A DNA stretch of 64,000 bases. Origin: Streptomyces mashuensis (GTDB lineage: Bacteria; Actinomycetota; Actinomycetes; Streptomycetales; Streptomycetaceae). The stretch lies in NCBI RefSeq assembly GCF_014654785.1, contig NZ_BNBD01000002.1:372001-436000 (forward strand), in the 5' to 3' direction. Positions 16,797-26,561 of this stretch are shown here, in pieces; positions within the stretch are counted from its first letter, which is position 1, and each line of letters opens with the position of its first letter. The position numbers and the translations under genes were made by a program. The notes beneath the pieces are model-generated. The model made no database searches and was not told the origin of the DNA. It was given only the letters and a program-made list of their open reading frames with translations.

Positions 16797-17999
16797 ATGA
16801 GCGACCGGGCCTCCGCGCTGCACGCGGGCGCGTGGTGGGTGTGGGCGCTGGGCCTCGCGGCCGCCGCCTCGCGCACCACCAATCCGCTGCTGCTCGCCCT
16901 GCTCGTCGGCGTCGCCGGTTACGTCGTCGCCGTCTGCCGCACCTCCGCGCCCTGGTCGCGGGCGTACGGGGCGTTCCTCCGGCTCGGGCTGGCGGTGATC
17001 GTCGTCCGGCTGGTCTTCGCGGTCGTGCTGGGCTCCCCCATCCCCGGTACGCACACGGTGTTCACCCTGCCCGAGGTGCCGCTGCCCGACTGGGCGCGGG
17101 GCGTGCGCCTCGGCGGCCGGGTCACGGCCGAGGGCCTGGTGTTCGCGCTGTACGACGGCATGAAGCTGGCCGCCCTGCTGGCCTGCGTGGGTGCCGCCAA
17201 CGCCCTGGCGAGCCCGGCGCGGCTGCTGAAGTCGCTGCCGGGCGCGCTGTACGAGGTGGGGGTGGCCGTCGTGGTCGCGATGACGTTCGCGCCGCATCTG
17301 GTCGCGGACGTACGGCGGCTGCGGGCGGCGCGCCGGCTGCGCGGCCGGCCCGACCGGGGCGCGAAGGCCCTGCTGAAGGTGGGGCTGCCGGTGCTGGAGG
17401 GTGCGCTGGAACGTTCCGTTGCGCTGGCCGCGGCCATGGACGCGCGCGGCTACGGGCGTACCGCGCCGGTGCGGCCCGCCGTGCGCCGGCTCACGAGCGC
17501 GCTCACGCTGGGCGGGCTGCTCGGCGTGTGCGCCGGTACCTACGGGCTGCTGGGCGACGCGGGCGCGGGGTACGGCACGCCGCTGCTGGTGGCGGGGCTG
17601 GCCGCGGCCCTGGCCGGGCTGCGGCTGGGCGGCCGGCGCAGCGTCCGCACCCGGTACCGGCCCGACCGCTTCGGCCCGCGGGCGTGGCTGGTGTCGGGGT
17701 CGGGCGTGGCGGTGGCGGCCCTGATGATCTGGGCGGGGAGCGGCGACGCGGCCGCCCTGCATCCCCCGGCGGTGCCGCTGACGTCGCCGTCGCTGCCGCT
17801 GTGGCCGGCCGCGGCGGTGCTGTGCGGCCTGCTGCCGGCGGTGACGGAGTCCCGCCCGGCCACCGGCAGAAAGCCCACCGCCGGTACGGATGCCACCACG
17901 CCGGAGCCGTCCTCCCCGCCGCGGCGCCGCGCCGGCACCCCCGCCGGCCGCCCCGGCCCCGGACCCCGCACCCGCCCCGCACCCGAGGAGACGTCGTGA
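16797..17999 (+). CDS. ECF transporter T component (CbiQ family)
   Basis: A 400-residue transmembrane coupling protein. Several membrane segments are visible (WWVWALGLAAAAS, PLLLALLVGVAGYVVAV, LGLAVIVVRLVFAVVLG), followed by the cytoplasmic coupling helices that bear the A-R-x-like signatures RRLRAARRLRGRP and AMDARGYGR, which grip the two ATPases. The C-terminal 60 residues are Pro/Arg-rich and unstructured. It starts 8 bp after the SCO2322-like gene, and its TGA overlaps the GTG of the ATPase gene. Confidence 0.88.
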   Translation: MSDRASALHAGAWWVWALGLAAAASRTTNPLLLALLVGVAGYVVAVCRTSAPWSRAYGAFLRLGLAVIVVRLVFAVVLGSPIPGTHTVFTLPEVPLPDWARGVRLGGRVTAEGLVFALYDGMKLAALLACVGAANALASPARLLKSLPGALYEVGVAVVVAMTFAPHLVADVRRLRAARRLRGRPDRGAKALLKVGLPVLEGALERSVALAAAMDARGYGRTAPVRPAVRRLTSALTLGGLLGVCAGTYGLLGDAGAGYGTPLLVAGLAAALAGLRLGGRRSVRTRYRPDRFGPRAWLVSGSGVAVAALMIWAGSGDAAALHPPAVPLTSPSLPLWPAAAVLCGLLPAVTESRPATGRKPTAGTDATTPEPSSPPRRRAGTPAGRPGPGPRTRPAPEETS

Positions 18000-19693
18000 T
18001 CCGCTTCGACCAGGTGTCGGTGCACTACGAGGGCGCCGCCGCGCCCGCGCTGAGCGGCGTCGACCTCACCGTGCCCGAGGGCGAGCTGTGCCTGCTCGTC
18101 GGCCCGTCCGGCGCCGGCAAGTCCACGCTGCTGGGCGCGGTCAGCGGCCTCGTACCGCACTTCACGGGCGGCACCCTGCACGGCCGCGTCACCGTCGCCG
18201 GCCGCGACACCCGTACGCACAAGCCGCGCGAACTGGCCGACGTGGTCGGCACCGTGGGCCAGGACCCGCTGGCCCACTTCGTCACCGACACGGTCGAGGA
18301 CGAACTCGCCTACGGCATGGAGTCCCTGGGCGTGCCGCCCGCCACCATGCGCCGCCGTGTCGAGGAGACCCTCGACCTGCTGGGGCTGGCCCCGCTGCGG
18401 GACCGGCCGCTCGCCGAGCTGTCGGGCGGCCAGCAGCAGCGCGTCGCCATCGGTTCCGTGCTCACCACGCACCCCAAGGTGCTCGTCCTCGACGAGCCGA
18501 CGTCCGCGCTCGACCCGGGTGCGGCGGAGGAGGTGCTGGCGGTGTTGCAGCGCCTGGTCCACGACCTGGGCACGACCGTGCTGCTCGCCGAGCACCGGCT
18601 GGAGCGGGTGGTGCAGTACGCGGACCGGGTCGTCCTCCTGCCGGGGCCGGGCCGGGCCGCCGTGGCGGGCGAACCGGCGCAGGTCATGGAGGTGTCGCCG
18701 GTGCGGCCCCCGGTCGTCGAACTGGGCCGGCTCGCCGGGTGGTCGCCGCTGCCGCTGACCGTGCGCGACGCCCGCCGCCGCGCGGAGCCCCTGCGCGAAC
18801 GGCTGGCGCCCCTGGCCCCGCCCGTGGCCGGTGCCGCCGCGCCGGCCACGGCACCCGTACCGCGGCCGCGCCGGGCGTCGCTGCTGCGCCGCGCGTGGCG
18901 GCCGGCGCCCGTGGAGAGCGGCCCGGCGCCCGCCGCGGAGGTGACGGGCCTGGCCGTACGGCGCGGCGCCGTGCCCGCGCTGCGCGAGGTGGGGCTGACG
19001 GTACGGGCGGGCGAGACGGTCGCCCTCATGGGCCGCAACGGCGCCGGCAAGTCCACGCTGCTGCGCACACTGGCCGGGCTGCACGAACCGCAGCGCGGCA
19101 CGGTGCGCGTCGGCGGTGCCGTACCGCACCGGACGGCGCCGCGCGACCTGCTGCGGTACGTGGGCCTGGTGCCGCAGGAACCACGCGACCTGCTGTGCGA
19201 GGACACGGTGGCCGCGGAGTGCGCGGCGGCCGACCGCGACGCGCAGGCCGCGCCCGGCACCTGCCGTGGCCTGGTCACGGCCCTGCTGCCGGAGGTGGCC
19301 GACGGCACGCACCCGCGCGACCTGTCGGAGGGCCAGCGCCTGGCCCTCGCCCTGGCGGTGGTCCTCACGGCCCGCCCCCCGCTGCTGCTCCTCGACGAGC
19401 CGACCCGCGGCCTGGACTACGCGGCCAAGGCCCGCCTCGTGGACCACCTGCGCGGCCTGGCCACGGCCGGCCACGCGATCGTCCTCGCCACGCACGACGT
19501 GGAACTGGCGGCGGAACTGGCGCACCGCGTCGTCGTCGTCGCGGAGGGCGAGATCGTGGCCGACGGCCCCACGGCGGACATCGTGGTGTCGTCCCCGGCC
19601 TTCGCCCCCCAGGTGGCGAAGATCCTGGCCCCGCAGCACTGGCTGACGGTCACGCAGGTGGGCGAGGCCCTGGGGGGAGGTGGCGCGGTATGA
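17996..19693 (+). CDS. ECF transporter duplicated ATPase (A-A' fusion)
   Basis: A 565-residue protein with two ABC ATPase domains in one chain. Domain 1: Walker A GPSGAGKSTLLGAV, signature LSGGQQQRVAIGSVL, Walker B KVLVLDEPTSALD. Domain 2: Walker A GRNGAGKSTLLRTL, signature DLSEGQRLALALAVVL, Walker B LLLLDEPTRGLD. The signature of domain 2 (LSEGQ) is slightly divergent but functional sequences of this kind are common. A linker of about 60 Arg/Ala/Pro residues joins the domains. It energises the ECF module with the CbiQ-type T protein upstream and the S protein downstream, with four-base overlaps on both sides. Confidence 0.93.
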   Translation: MIRFDQVSVHYEGAAAPALSGVDLTVPEGELCLLVGPSGAGKSTLLGAVSGLVPHFTGGTLHGRVTVAGRDTRTHKPRELADVVGTVGQDPLAHFVTDTVEDELAYGMESLGVPPATMRRRVEETLDLLGLAPLRDRPLAELSGGQQQRVAIGSVLTTHPKVLVLDEPTSALDPGAAEEVLAVLQRLVHDLGTTVLLAEHRLERVVQYADRVVLLPGPGRAAVAGEPAQVMEVSPVRPPVVELGRLAGWSPLPLTVRDARRRAEPLRERLAPLAPPVAGAAAPATAPVPRPRRASLLRRAWRPAPVESGPAPAAEVTGLAVRRGAVPALREVGLTVRAGETVALMGRNGAGKSTLLRTLAGLHEPQRGTVRVGGAVPHRTAPRDLLRYVGLVPQEPRDLLCEDTVAAECAAADRDAQAAPGTCRGLVTALLPEVADGTHPRDLSEGQRLALALAVVLTARPPLLLLDEPTRGLDYAAKARLVDHLRGLATAGHAIVLATHDVELAAELAHRVVVVAEGEIVADGPTADIVVSSPAFAPQVAKILAPQHWLTVTQVGEALGGGGAV

Positions 19694-20565
19694 GCACGAG
19701 CCGGGAGAAGAGCCCCACCCCCCAGGCCCGTGCCGTACGCCTCGGGCCGCGGGCCGTCGTGGCCCTTCTGCTCGTCAGCGCCGTCGGCGTCGCCGCCTTC
19801 GCGTGGCCGTTGCTGGCGGCGCCGGGGGCCGGCCTGGCGCATTCGCAGGACGCGCCCTGGTTGTTCGCCGCGCTGCTGCCGCTGCTGCTCGCCGTCGCCG
19901 TGGCGACCGTCGCCGACACGGGGCTGGAGGCGAAGGCCGTCGCCATGCTGGGCGTCCTGGCGGCCGCCGGTGCCGCGCTGCGGCCGCTGGGCGCGGGAAC
20001 GGCCGGCATCGAGCCGATGTTCTTCCTGATGGTGCTGTCGGGCCGGGTCCTGGGCCCCGGGTTCGGGTTCGTCCTGGGCAGCGTGGCGATGTTCGCGTCC
20101 GCGCTGCTCACCGGTGGTGTGGGCCCCTGGCTGCCGTTCCAGATGCTGGCCATGGGCTGGGTGTCCATGGGCGCGGGCCTGCTGCCCGCCCCGGACCGGC
20201 TGCGGGGCCGCCGCGAGGTGCTGATGCTCGCCGCGTACGGCGCCGTCGCGTCCGTCGCGTACGGAACCGTCATGAACCTCCAGGGCTGGCCCTACATCGG
20301 CTCCCTCGTCTCCGGCGTCTCCTACGTGCCGGGCGCCCCCGTCGCCGACAACCTCGCCCGGTTCGTGGCGTACTGCCTGGCGACGTCCCTCGGCTGGGAC
20401 CTGCCGCGCGCCGCGGTGACGGTCGCCGGGACCGTCGTCCTCGGCCCGGCGGTGCTCAAGGCACTGCGCCGGGCCACGCGGCGCGCGGCGTTCGCCGCGC
20501 CCGTGACGTTCAGCGATCCACGACCTCCTACAGCGGGATCACCAGCTCCGGACGCTCCCAGGTGA
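19690..20565 (+). CDS. ECF transporter S (substrate-specific) component
   Basis: A 291-residue membrane protein with about six helices, including VVALLLVSAVGVAAFAWPLLAAP, FLMVLSGRVLGPGFGFVLGSVAMFASALLTGGVGPWLPFQMLAMGWVSMGAGLLP (split here by short loops) and VLMLAAYGAVASVAYG. The GxGxGFxLGSxxMFxSALLTGGVGPW region is the hallmark of ECF S components. Substrate cannot be assigned: no cobalamin, thiamin or riboflavin riboswitch is visible upstream of the operon. The ATG overlaps the ATPase stop. The 3' end overlaps the convergent amidotransferase gene by 38 bp. Confidence 0.85.
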   Translation: MSTSREKSPTPQARAVRLGPRAVVALLLVSAVGVAAFAWPLLAAPGAGLAHSQDAPWLFAALLPLLLAVAVATVADTGLEAKAVAMLGVLAAAGAALRPLGAGTAGIEPMFFLMVLSGRVLGPGFGFVLGSVAMFASALLTGGVGPWLPFQMLAMGWVSMGAGLLPAPDRLRGRREVLMLAAYGAVASVAYGTVMNLQGWPYIGSLVSGVSYVPGAPVADNLARFVAYCLATSLGWDLPRAAVTVAGTVVLGPAVLKALRRATRRAAFAAPVTFSDPRPPTAGSPAPDAPR

Positions 20566-21718
20566 TCTCCGGCGAGGGCGGCGGGACCGTGCCCACGCGC
20601 CGCGCGCCCATGCTGCGGTAGAAGCCCTCGGACGGCGGGTGCGACACGACCCGCACCTCGGTGAGGCCCACCGCCCGCGCCCGCTCCTTCATGTGGCCCG
20701 CCAGCAGCCGGCCGATGCCGAGCCCCTGCGCGTCGTCGGCCACGAACATGAGGTCCAGCTCCGGCGGGTCGGTGACCAGCCCGTAGAAGCCCAGCACCCG
20801 GCCGTCCTCGGCGACGGCCACGTGGACCTCGTGCTGCGCGACGTACCCGGGCGTGACCTCGTACCTCTCCACCATCGGCGCGTACGCGCCCGCGTAGGCG
20901 GCCGACGTGCGCACCAGTTCCGTCAGCCGGGTCGCGTCCGCGCCGGTGGCCGGGCGGACCCACGCGCCGCCCGCCGGCCGGGGCAGCCCTGCCCGGTCGA
21001 GGACGAGGTCGCGGAAGTGCCCCAGCCCGCGTGCGGCGGCGTTGCGCAGCGCCGGGGCGGCGGCCCGCGCGTCCGCGCGCAGCCGGTCGAGGGCGCCGGC
21101 GCCGAGCGCCTCCTCCGCCTCGGCGGCGAACGACGGCTCGGCGAGCCACTCGTCCAGCAGCTCCGGCGTCACCTCCAGGTGGAACTGGAGGCCCCACGCC
21201 GCCGGCCCGGCCCGGAACGCCTGGCAGGGCGTGGTCTCCGTCCGCGCCAGCACCGCCGTGTCCGCGGCCGGCACGATCCGGTCGCCGTGCCAGTGCAGCA
21301 CCCCCGGCACGCCGGCCAGCGGGCCGACGACCGGGTCGGCGGGGTCGGTGTCCAGCAGCGGAGCCCAGCCGAGCTCGGTGTCCCGCCCGGTGCGGGCCCG
21401 GTCCGCGACCTCCAGCCCCAGCGCGCGGGCCAGCAGCTGCGCGCCGAGGCAGATGCCGAGGACGGGCACGCCGTGCCGGACCGCCTCGGCCAGCAGGTCG
21501 CGCTCCAGCTTCAGGCCGGGGTGGACGTCGGTCTCGTCGGCGTTCATGGGCCCGCCCATGACCACGAGGCCCGCCAGGCCGGCGGCGGCCGGGAGGGCCC
21601 CCGGCGCGCCCAGGTGGCGGATGTCGACGTCGAGGCCGTGCCCGGTCAGGGCCTCCAGAATCAGACCGGGCTTCTCGACCTCGACGTGTTGCAGGATCAG
21701 GACGGTTCGGGCTGGCAC
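20528..21718 (-). CDS. Class I glutamine amidotransferase fused to GNAT acetyltransferase
   Basis: A 396-residue fusion. The N-terminal half is a class I amidotransferase: GLVVMGGPMNADE, catalytic Cys in VLGICLGAQLLARAL and His/Glu in WGLQFHLEVTPE. The C-terminal half from about residue 245 is a GNAT domain with the acetyl-CoA loop VADDAQGLGIGRLLAGHMKERA. The GTG at 21718 is chosen for its AGAAGAG ribosome-binding site; an ATG 45 bases upstream is the alternative. The amidotransferase class includes gamma-glutamyl hydrolases and GMP-synthase-like proteins, so one chain may hydrolyse a glutamyl bond and acetylate the product, though this is inference. It overlaps the ECF S gene tail. Confidence 0.85.
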   Translation of the reverse strand: MPARTVLILQHVEVEKPGLILEALTGHGLDVDIRHLGAPGALPAAAGLAGLVVMGGPMNADETDVHPGLKLERDLLAEAVRHGVPVLGICLGAQLLARALGLEVADRARTGRDTELGWAPLLDTDPADPVVGPLAGVPGVLHWHGDRIVPAADTAVLARTETTPCQAFRAGPAAWGLQFHLEVTPELLDEWLAEPSFAAEAEEALGAGALDRLRADARAAAPALRNAAARGLGHFRDLVLDRAGLPRPAGGAWVRPATGADATRLTELVRTSAAYAGAYAPMVERYEVTPGYVAQHEVHVAVAEDGRVLGFYGLVTDPPELDLMFVADDAQGLGIGRLLAGHMKERARAVGLTEVRVVSHPPSEGFYRSMGARRVGTVPPPSPEITWERPELVIPL

Positions 21719-21799
21719 GTGCTCTTCTCGCTTCACGTCGTTCACCGGGTGGGTCGGGGGCATTGCAGGAACGATCCTGCCGCACCTCCCCCGCGGCTC

Positions 21800-23073
<1,274 letters not shown>

Positions 23074-23091
23074 ACAGGAACGGGTCTCGCA

Positions 23092-23105
23092 AGGAACGTG
23101 TTCTC
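23092..23105. promoter_or_regulatory. KstR-like operator half-sites, copy 2
   Basis: AGGAACGTGTTCTC has the AACnnGTT core with GAAC/GTTC arms, 32 bp after the first copy, i.e. three helical turns, so both would lie on one face of the DNA. A third partial copy (GGAACGGGTCTC) lies between them at 23078-23089. Repetition of the core argues for a real binding region. Confidence 0.55.
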
Positions 23106-23238
23106 GTTCCGTCCGGTTCGCTCGCAGTCTTACGACCGTCACCCCCGCGAGGCAAGGGTCGCGCACCCCGCGCCGCCGCAACAGACGGCGTCGCGTCCCT
23201 TGCCGCCCGCGCGGGCCCTCACTACGTTCGAACGACAG

Positions 23239-23259
23239 GTTCTGACGAACCGTCAGAAC
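23239..23259. promoter_or_regulatory. Perfect 9-bp inverted repeat upstream of the P450 gene
   Basis: Arms GTTCTGACG (23239-23247) and CGTCAGAAC (23251-23259) flank a 3-base centre. It ends 22 bp before the P450 ATG, overlapping where the transcription start and ribosome-binding site should be, so a bound repressor would block expression. The shape fits a TetR-family operator, but it is neither the KstR nor the KstR2 consensus, suggesting a second regulator. Confidence 0.65.
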
Positions 23260-23281
23260 ATCGGAGAAGAGGGTGGCGGCC

Positions 23282-24517
23282 ATGACCCCCTGCCCCGCGC
23301 TGCCCGACGGCTTCGACTTCACCGACCCGGGCCTCCAGGAACGCCGCCTGCCGCTGCCGGAGTTCGCCCGGTTGCGGCGGACCGCCCCGGTCGCCTGGAT
23401 CCCGCAGCCGCGCGGCCTCGCCGGCTTCGACGACGAGGGCTACTGGGCGGTGACGCGGCACGCCGACGTCCGCGACGCCTCCACCAGACCCGAGGACTTC
23501 TCCTCCGCCCGCAACACCGCCGTCATCCGCTTCCACCCCTCCATCCGGCCGGAGAACATCGACGCCCAGCGCCTGATGATGCTCAACATGGACGCGCCCG
23601 AGCACACCCGCGTCCGCGGCATCGTCCAGCGCGGCTTCACCCCGCGCGCGATACGGGCCCTGGAGGCGGCGCTGCGCGAGCGGGCCACCGCCATCGTGGC
23701 GGCGGCGCGCGAGCGCGGCAGCGGCGACTTCGTCACCGACATCGCGCGCGAGCTGCCGCTCCAGGCCATCGCCGAGCTCATCGGCGTACCGCAGCGCGAC
23801 CGCGCGCGGATCTTCGACTGGTCCAACCGCATGATCGGCTACGACGACCCGGAGCTGGCCGTCACCGAGGAGAGCGGCACGCAGGCGGCGGCCGAGCTCA
23901 TCGCATACGCCATGGACCTGGCCGCCGCCCGCGCCGCGCGGCCCGCCCGCGACATCGTCAGCCGCCTGGTGGCCGCCGAGGGCGAGGGCAACCTGCGCTC
24001 CGACGAGTTCGGGCTCTTCGTGCTGCTGCTGGCCGTCGCCGGCAACGAGACCACGCGCAACGCCATCACCCACGGCATGCACGCCTTCCTCACCCACCCC
24101 GGGCAGTGGGAGCTCTTCAAGCGCGAGCGGCCCGGGACGGCGGCCGAGGAGATCGTGCGCTGGGCCACCCCCGTGGTCTGCTTCCAGCGCACGGCCACGC
24201 GCGACACCGCGCTGGGCGGCGTCCCCGTCCGCGAGGGCCAGCGCGTCGGCCTGTTCTACGCCTCCGCCAACCACGACTCCGAGGTCTTCGACTCCCCCGG
24301 CAGCTTCGACATCACCCGCGACCCCAACCCGCACCTGGGCTTCGGCGGGGGCGGCCCGCACTTCTGCCTGGGCCGGTCGCTCGCCGCCCTGGAGATCGAG
24401 CTCATCTTCACCGCGATCGCCGACACGCTGCCGGGCATCCGGCTGGCGGGCGAACCGCGCCGGCTGCGCTCGGCGTGGCTGAACGGCATCAAGGAAATGC
24501 GGGTGACGTACGAGTAG
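23282..24517 (+). CDS. cyp125: CYP125-like steroid C26-monooxygenase (cytochrome P450)
   Basis: A 411-residue P450. Heme ligand Cys lies in FGGGGPHFCLGRSLA, ExxR in AAEEIVRWATP, and the I-helix oxygen-activation motif in LAVAGNETTRNAI. Many stretches follow CYP125 of M. tuberculosis closely: GFDFTDPGLQERRLPLPEFA, MLNMDAPEHTRVRGIVQRGFTPRA, RELPLQAIAELIGVPQRDR, GQWELFKRERPGTAAEEIVRWATPV and the C-terminal LRSAWLNGIKEM. CYP125 oxidises the terminal side-chain carbon of cholest-4-en-3-one. The ATG at 23282 has AAGAGGGTGG upstream; a GTG nine bases earlier is possible. The redox partners are not in the window. Divergent from the FadA5-like gene. Confidence 0.88.
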   Translation: MTPCPALPDGFDFTDPGLQERRLPLPEFARLRRTAPVAWIPQPRGLAGFDDEGYWAVTRHADVRDASTRPEDFSSARNTAVIRFHPSIRPENIDAQRLMMLNMDAPEHTRVRGIVQRGFTPRAIRALEAALRERATAIVAAARERGSGDFVTDIARELPLQAIAELIGVPQRDRARIFDWSNRMIGYDDPELAVTEESGTQAAAELIAYAMDLAAARAARPARDIVSRLVAAEGEGNLRSDEFGLFVLLLAVAGNETTRNAITHGMHAFLTHPGQWELFKRERPGTAAEEIVRWATPVVCFQRTATRDTALGGVPVREGQRVGLFYASANHDSEVFDSPGSFDITRDPNPHLGFGGGGPHFCLGRSLAALEIELIFTAIADTLPGIRLAGEPRRLRSAWLNGIKEMRVTYE

Positions 24518-24718
24518 GACGGGCGGTCCACCCCAACTCCCTTTATACGGCGATAAGTTGAGTGGACAAGTTTCCCGGGAATGGGTCTGTACCTTCCCTT
24601 GCCCCCGCTCCCGGCCCCTCTTACTCTCGGGTACACCTTCCGGGACGGCGCGGACCGCGCCGGCCGATGCCCACGCTCGTCCACGCCCGCCCACCGCTCG
24701 CCGAGGGGACACAAGGGA

Positions 24719-25379
24719 ATGAAGGACGCCCACGGAAGCCCGGACAGACCGGGAACGCCCACACCGGATGCACAGGATGCACGGGCCGGAGAGGCCGTAC
24801 AGGGCCGTGTCAGGTGGCGGAAGTTCGCCGCCCTGGCCGTGCCCGGCTTCGCCGCCACCGCCGCGCTGGCCGTCGCGCTCGCGCAGGGCGCGCTGGCCGC
24901 GTCGTTCGCCGTCTCGGGCCAGCAGTTCAAGGTCGGGGCCGGCCACTTGGAGGGCATCGGCTTCGCCCAGTACGGCGGCTTCGACAAGAACAAGCGCAAC
25001 CAGCTGCTGCCGGTCGCGGTGACCGCCATCAAGAACGCCACGATCCACAACCTGTGCCAGTCGGTGGTCACCACCCTGCCGCTGGTCGGCGACATCACCC
25101 TCAACCTCACCGCCGGCAAGGGCGACAAGCCCGTCGAGGCCGAGAACCTGTTCCTCGACGCCACCCACATGGCCGGTGACGCGCTCTTCGAGGACGTCGA
25201 GATCGGCCGCGACGCCTCGACCCTGAACAAGGGCCCCACCTCGGCCCAGGGCCTCCAGGACGCCTTCGGGCAGCAGGCCAGGAAGATCACGATCGACAAC
25301 GTCCAGCAGGTCGCATGGGCGACCAATGCCGGGAAGTTCAAGCTCTCCGGCCTGAGCATGGACGTCAAGCTCGGCAAGC

Positions 25380-25393
<14 letters not shown>
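24719..25393 (+). CDS. DUF6230 family protein
   Basis: A 224-residue protein with a cytoplasmic start (MKDAHGSPDRPG), then RWRKFAALAVPGFAATAALAVALAQGALAASFA, a membrane helix or signal, and an extracytoplasmic beta-rich domain: FAVSGQQFKVGAGHLEGIGFAQYGG and repeated short strands such as ATHMAGDALFEDVEIG. Two cysteines, in NLCQSV and HECF, may form a disulfide. The ATG follows GAGGGGACACAAGGG. Conserved in Streptomyces but of unknown function; always seen beside a DUF6114 protein, and the last 14 bases overlap that gene here. The upstream 200 bp hold an AT-rich patch (TTTATACGGCGATAAG) that may carry the promoter. Confidence 0.8.
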
Positions 25394-26479
<1,086 letters not shown>

Positions 26480-26525
26480 CGAGTCGACCCAAGCTGACGA
26501 GCTGACGGGCCGACGGCGCGGTGCA

Positions 26526-26558
26526 GGAACGGGGGCGGGGGCGCCCGGCCCCCGTTCC
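26526..26558. terminator. Bidirectional hairpin terminator
   Basis: An 11-bp perfect stem (GGAACGGGGGC at 26526-26536 with its complement at 26548-26558) closes an 11-base GC loop. It lies between the convergent secreted-protein gene and the GT87/PAP2 gene, four bases from the stop of the latter. Confidence 0.7.
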
Positions 26559-26561
26559 CCC

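Noticed and set aside
23239..23259. Assignment of the inverted repeat to KstR or KstR2
   Set aside because: It matches neither TnnAACnnGTTnnA nor the KstR2 consensus; kept as an unassigned operator.
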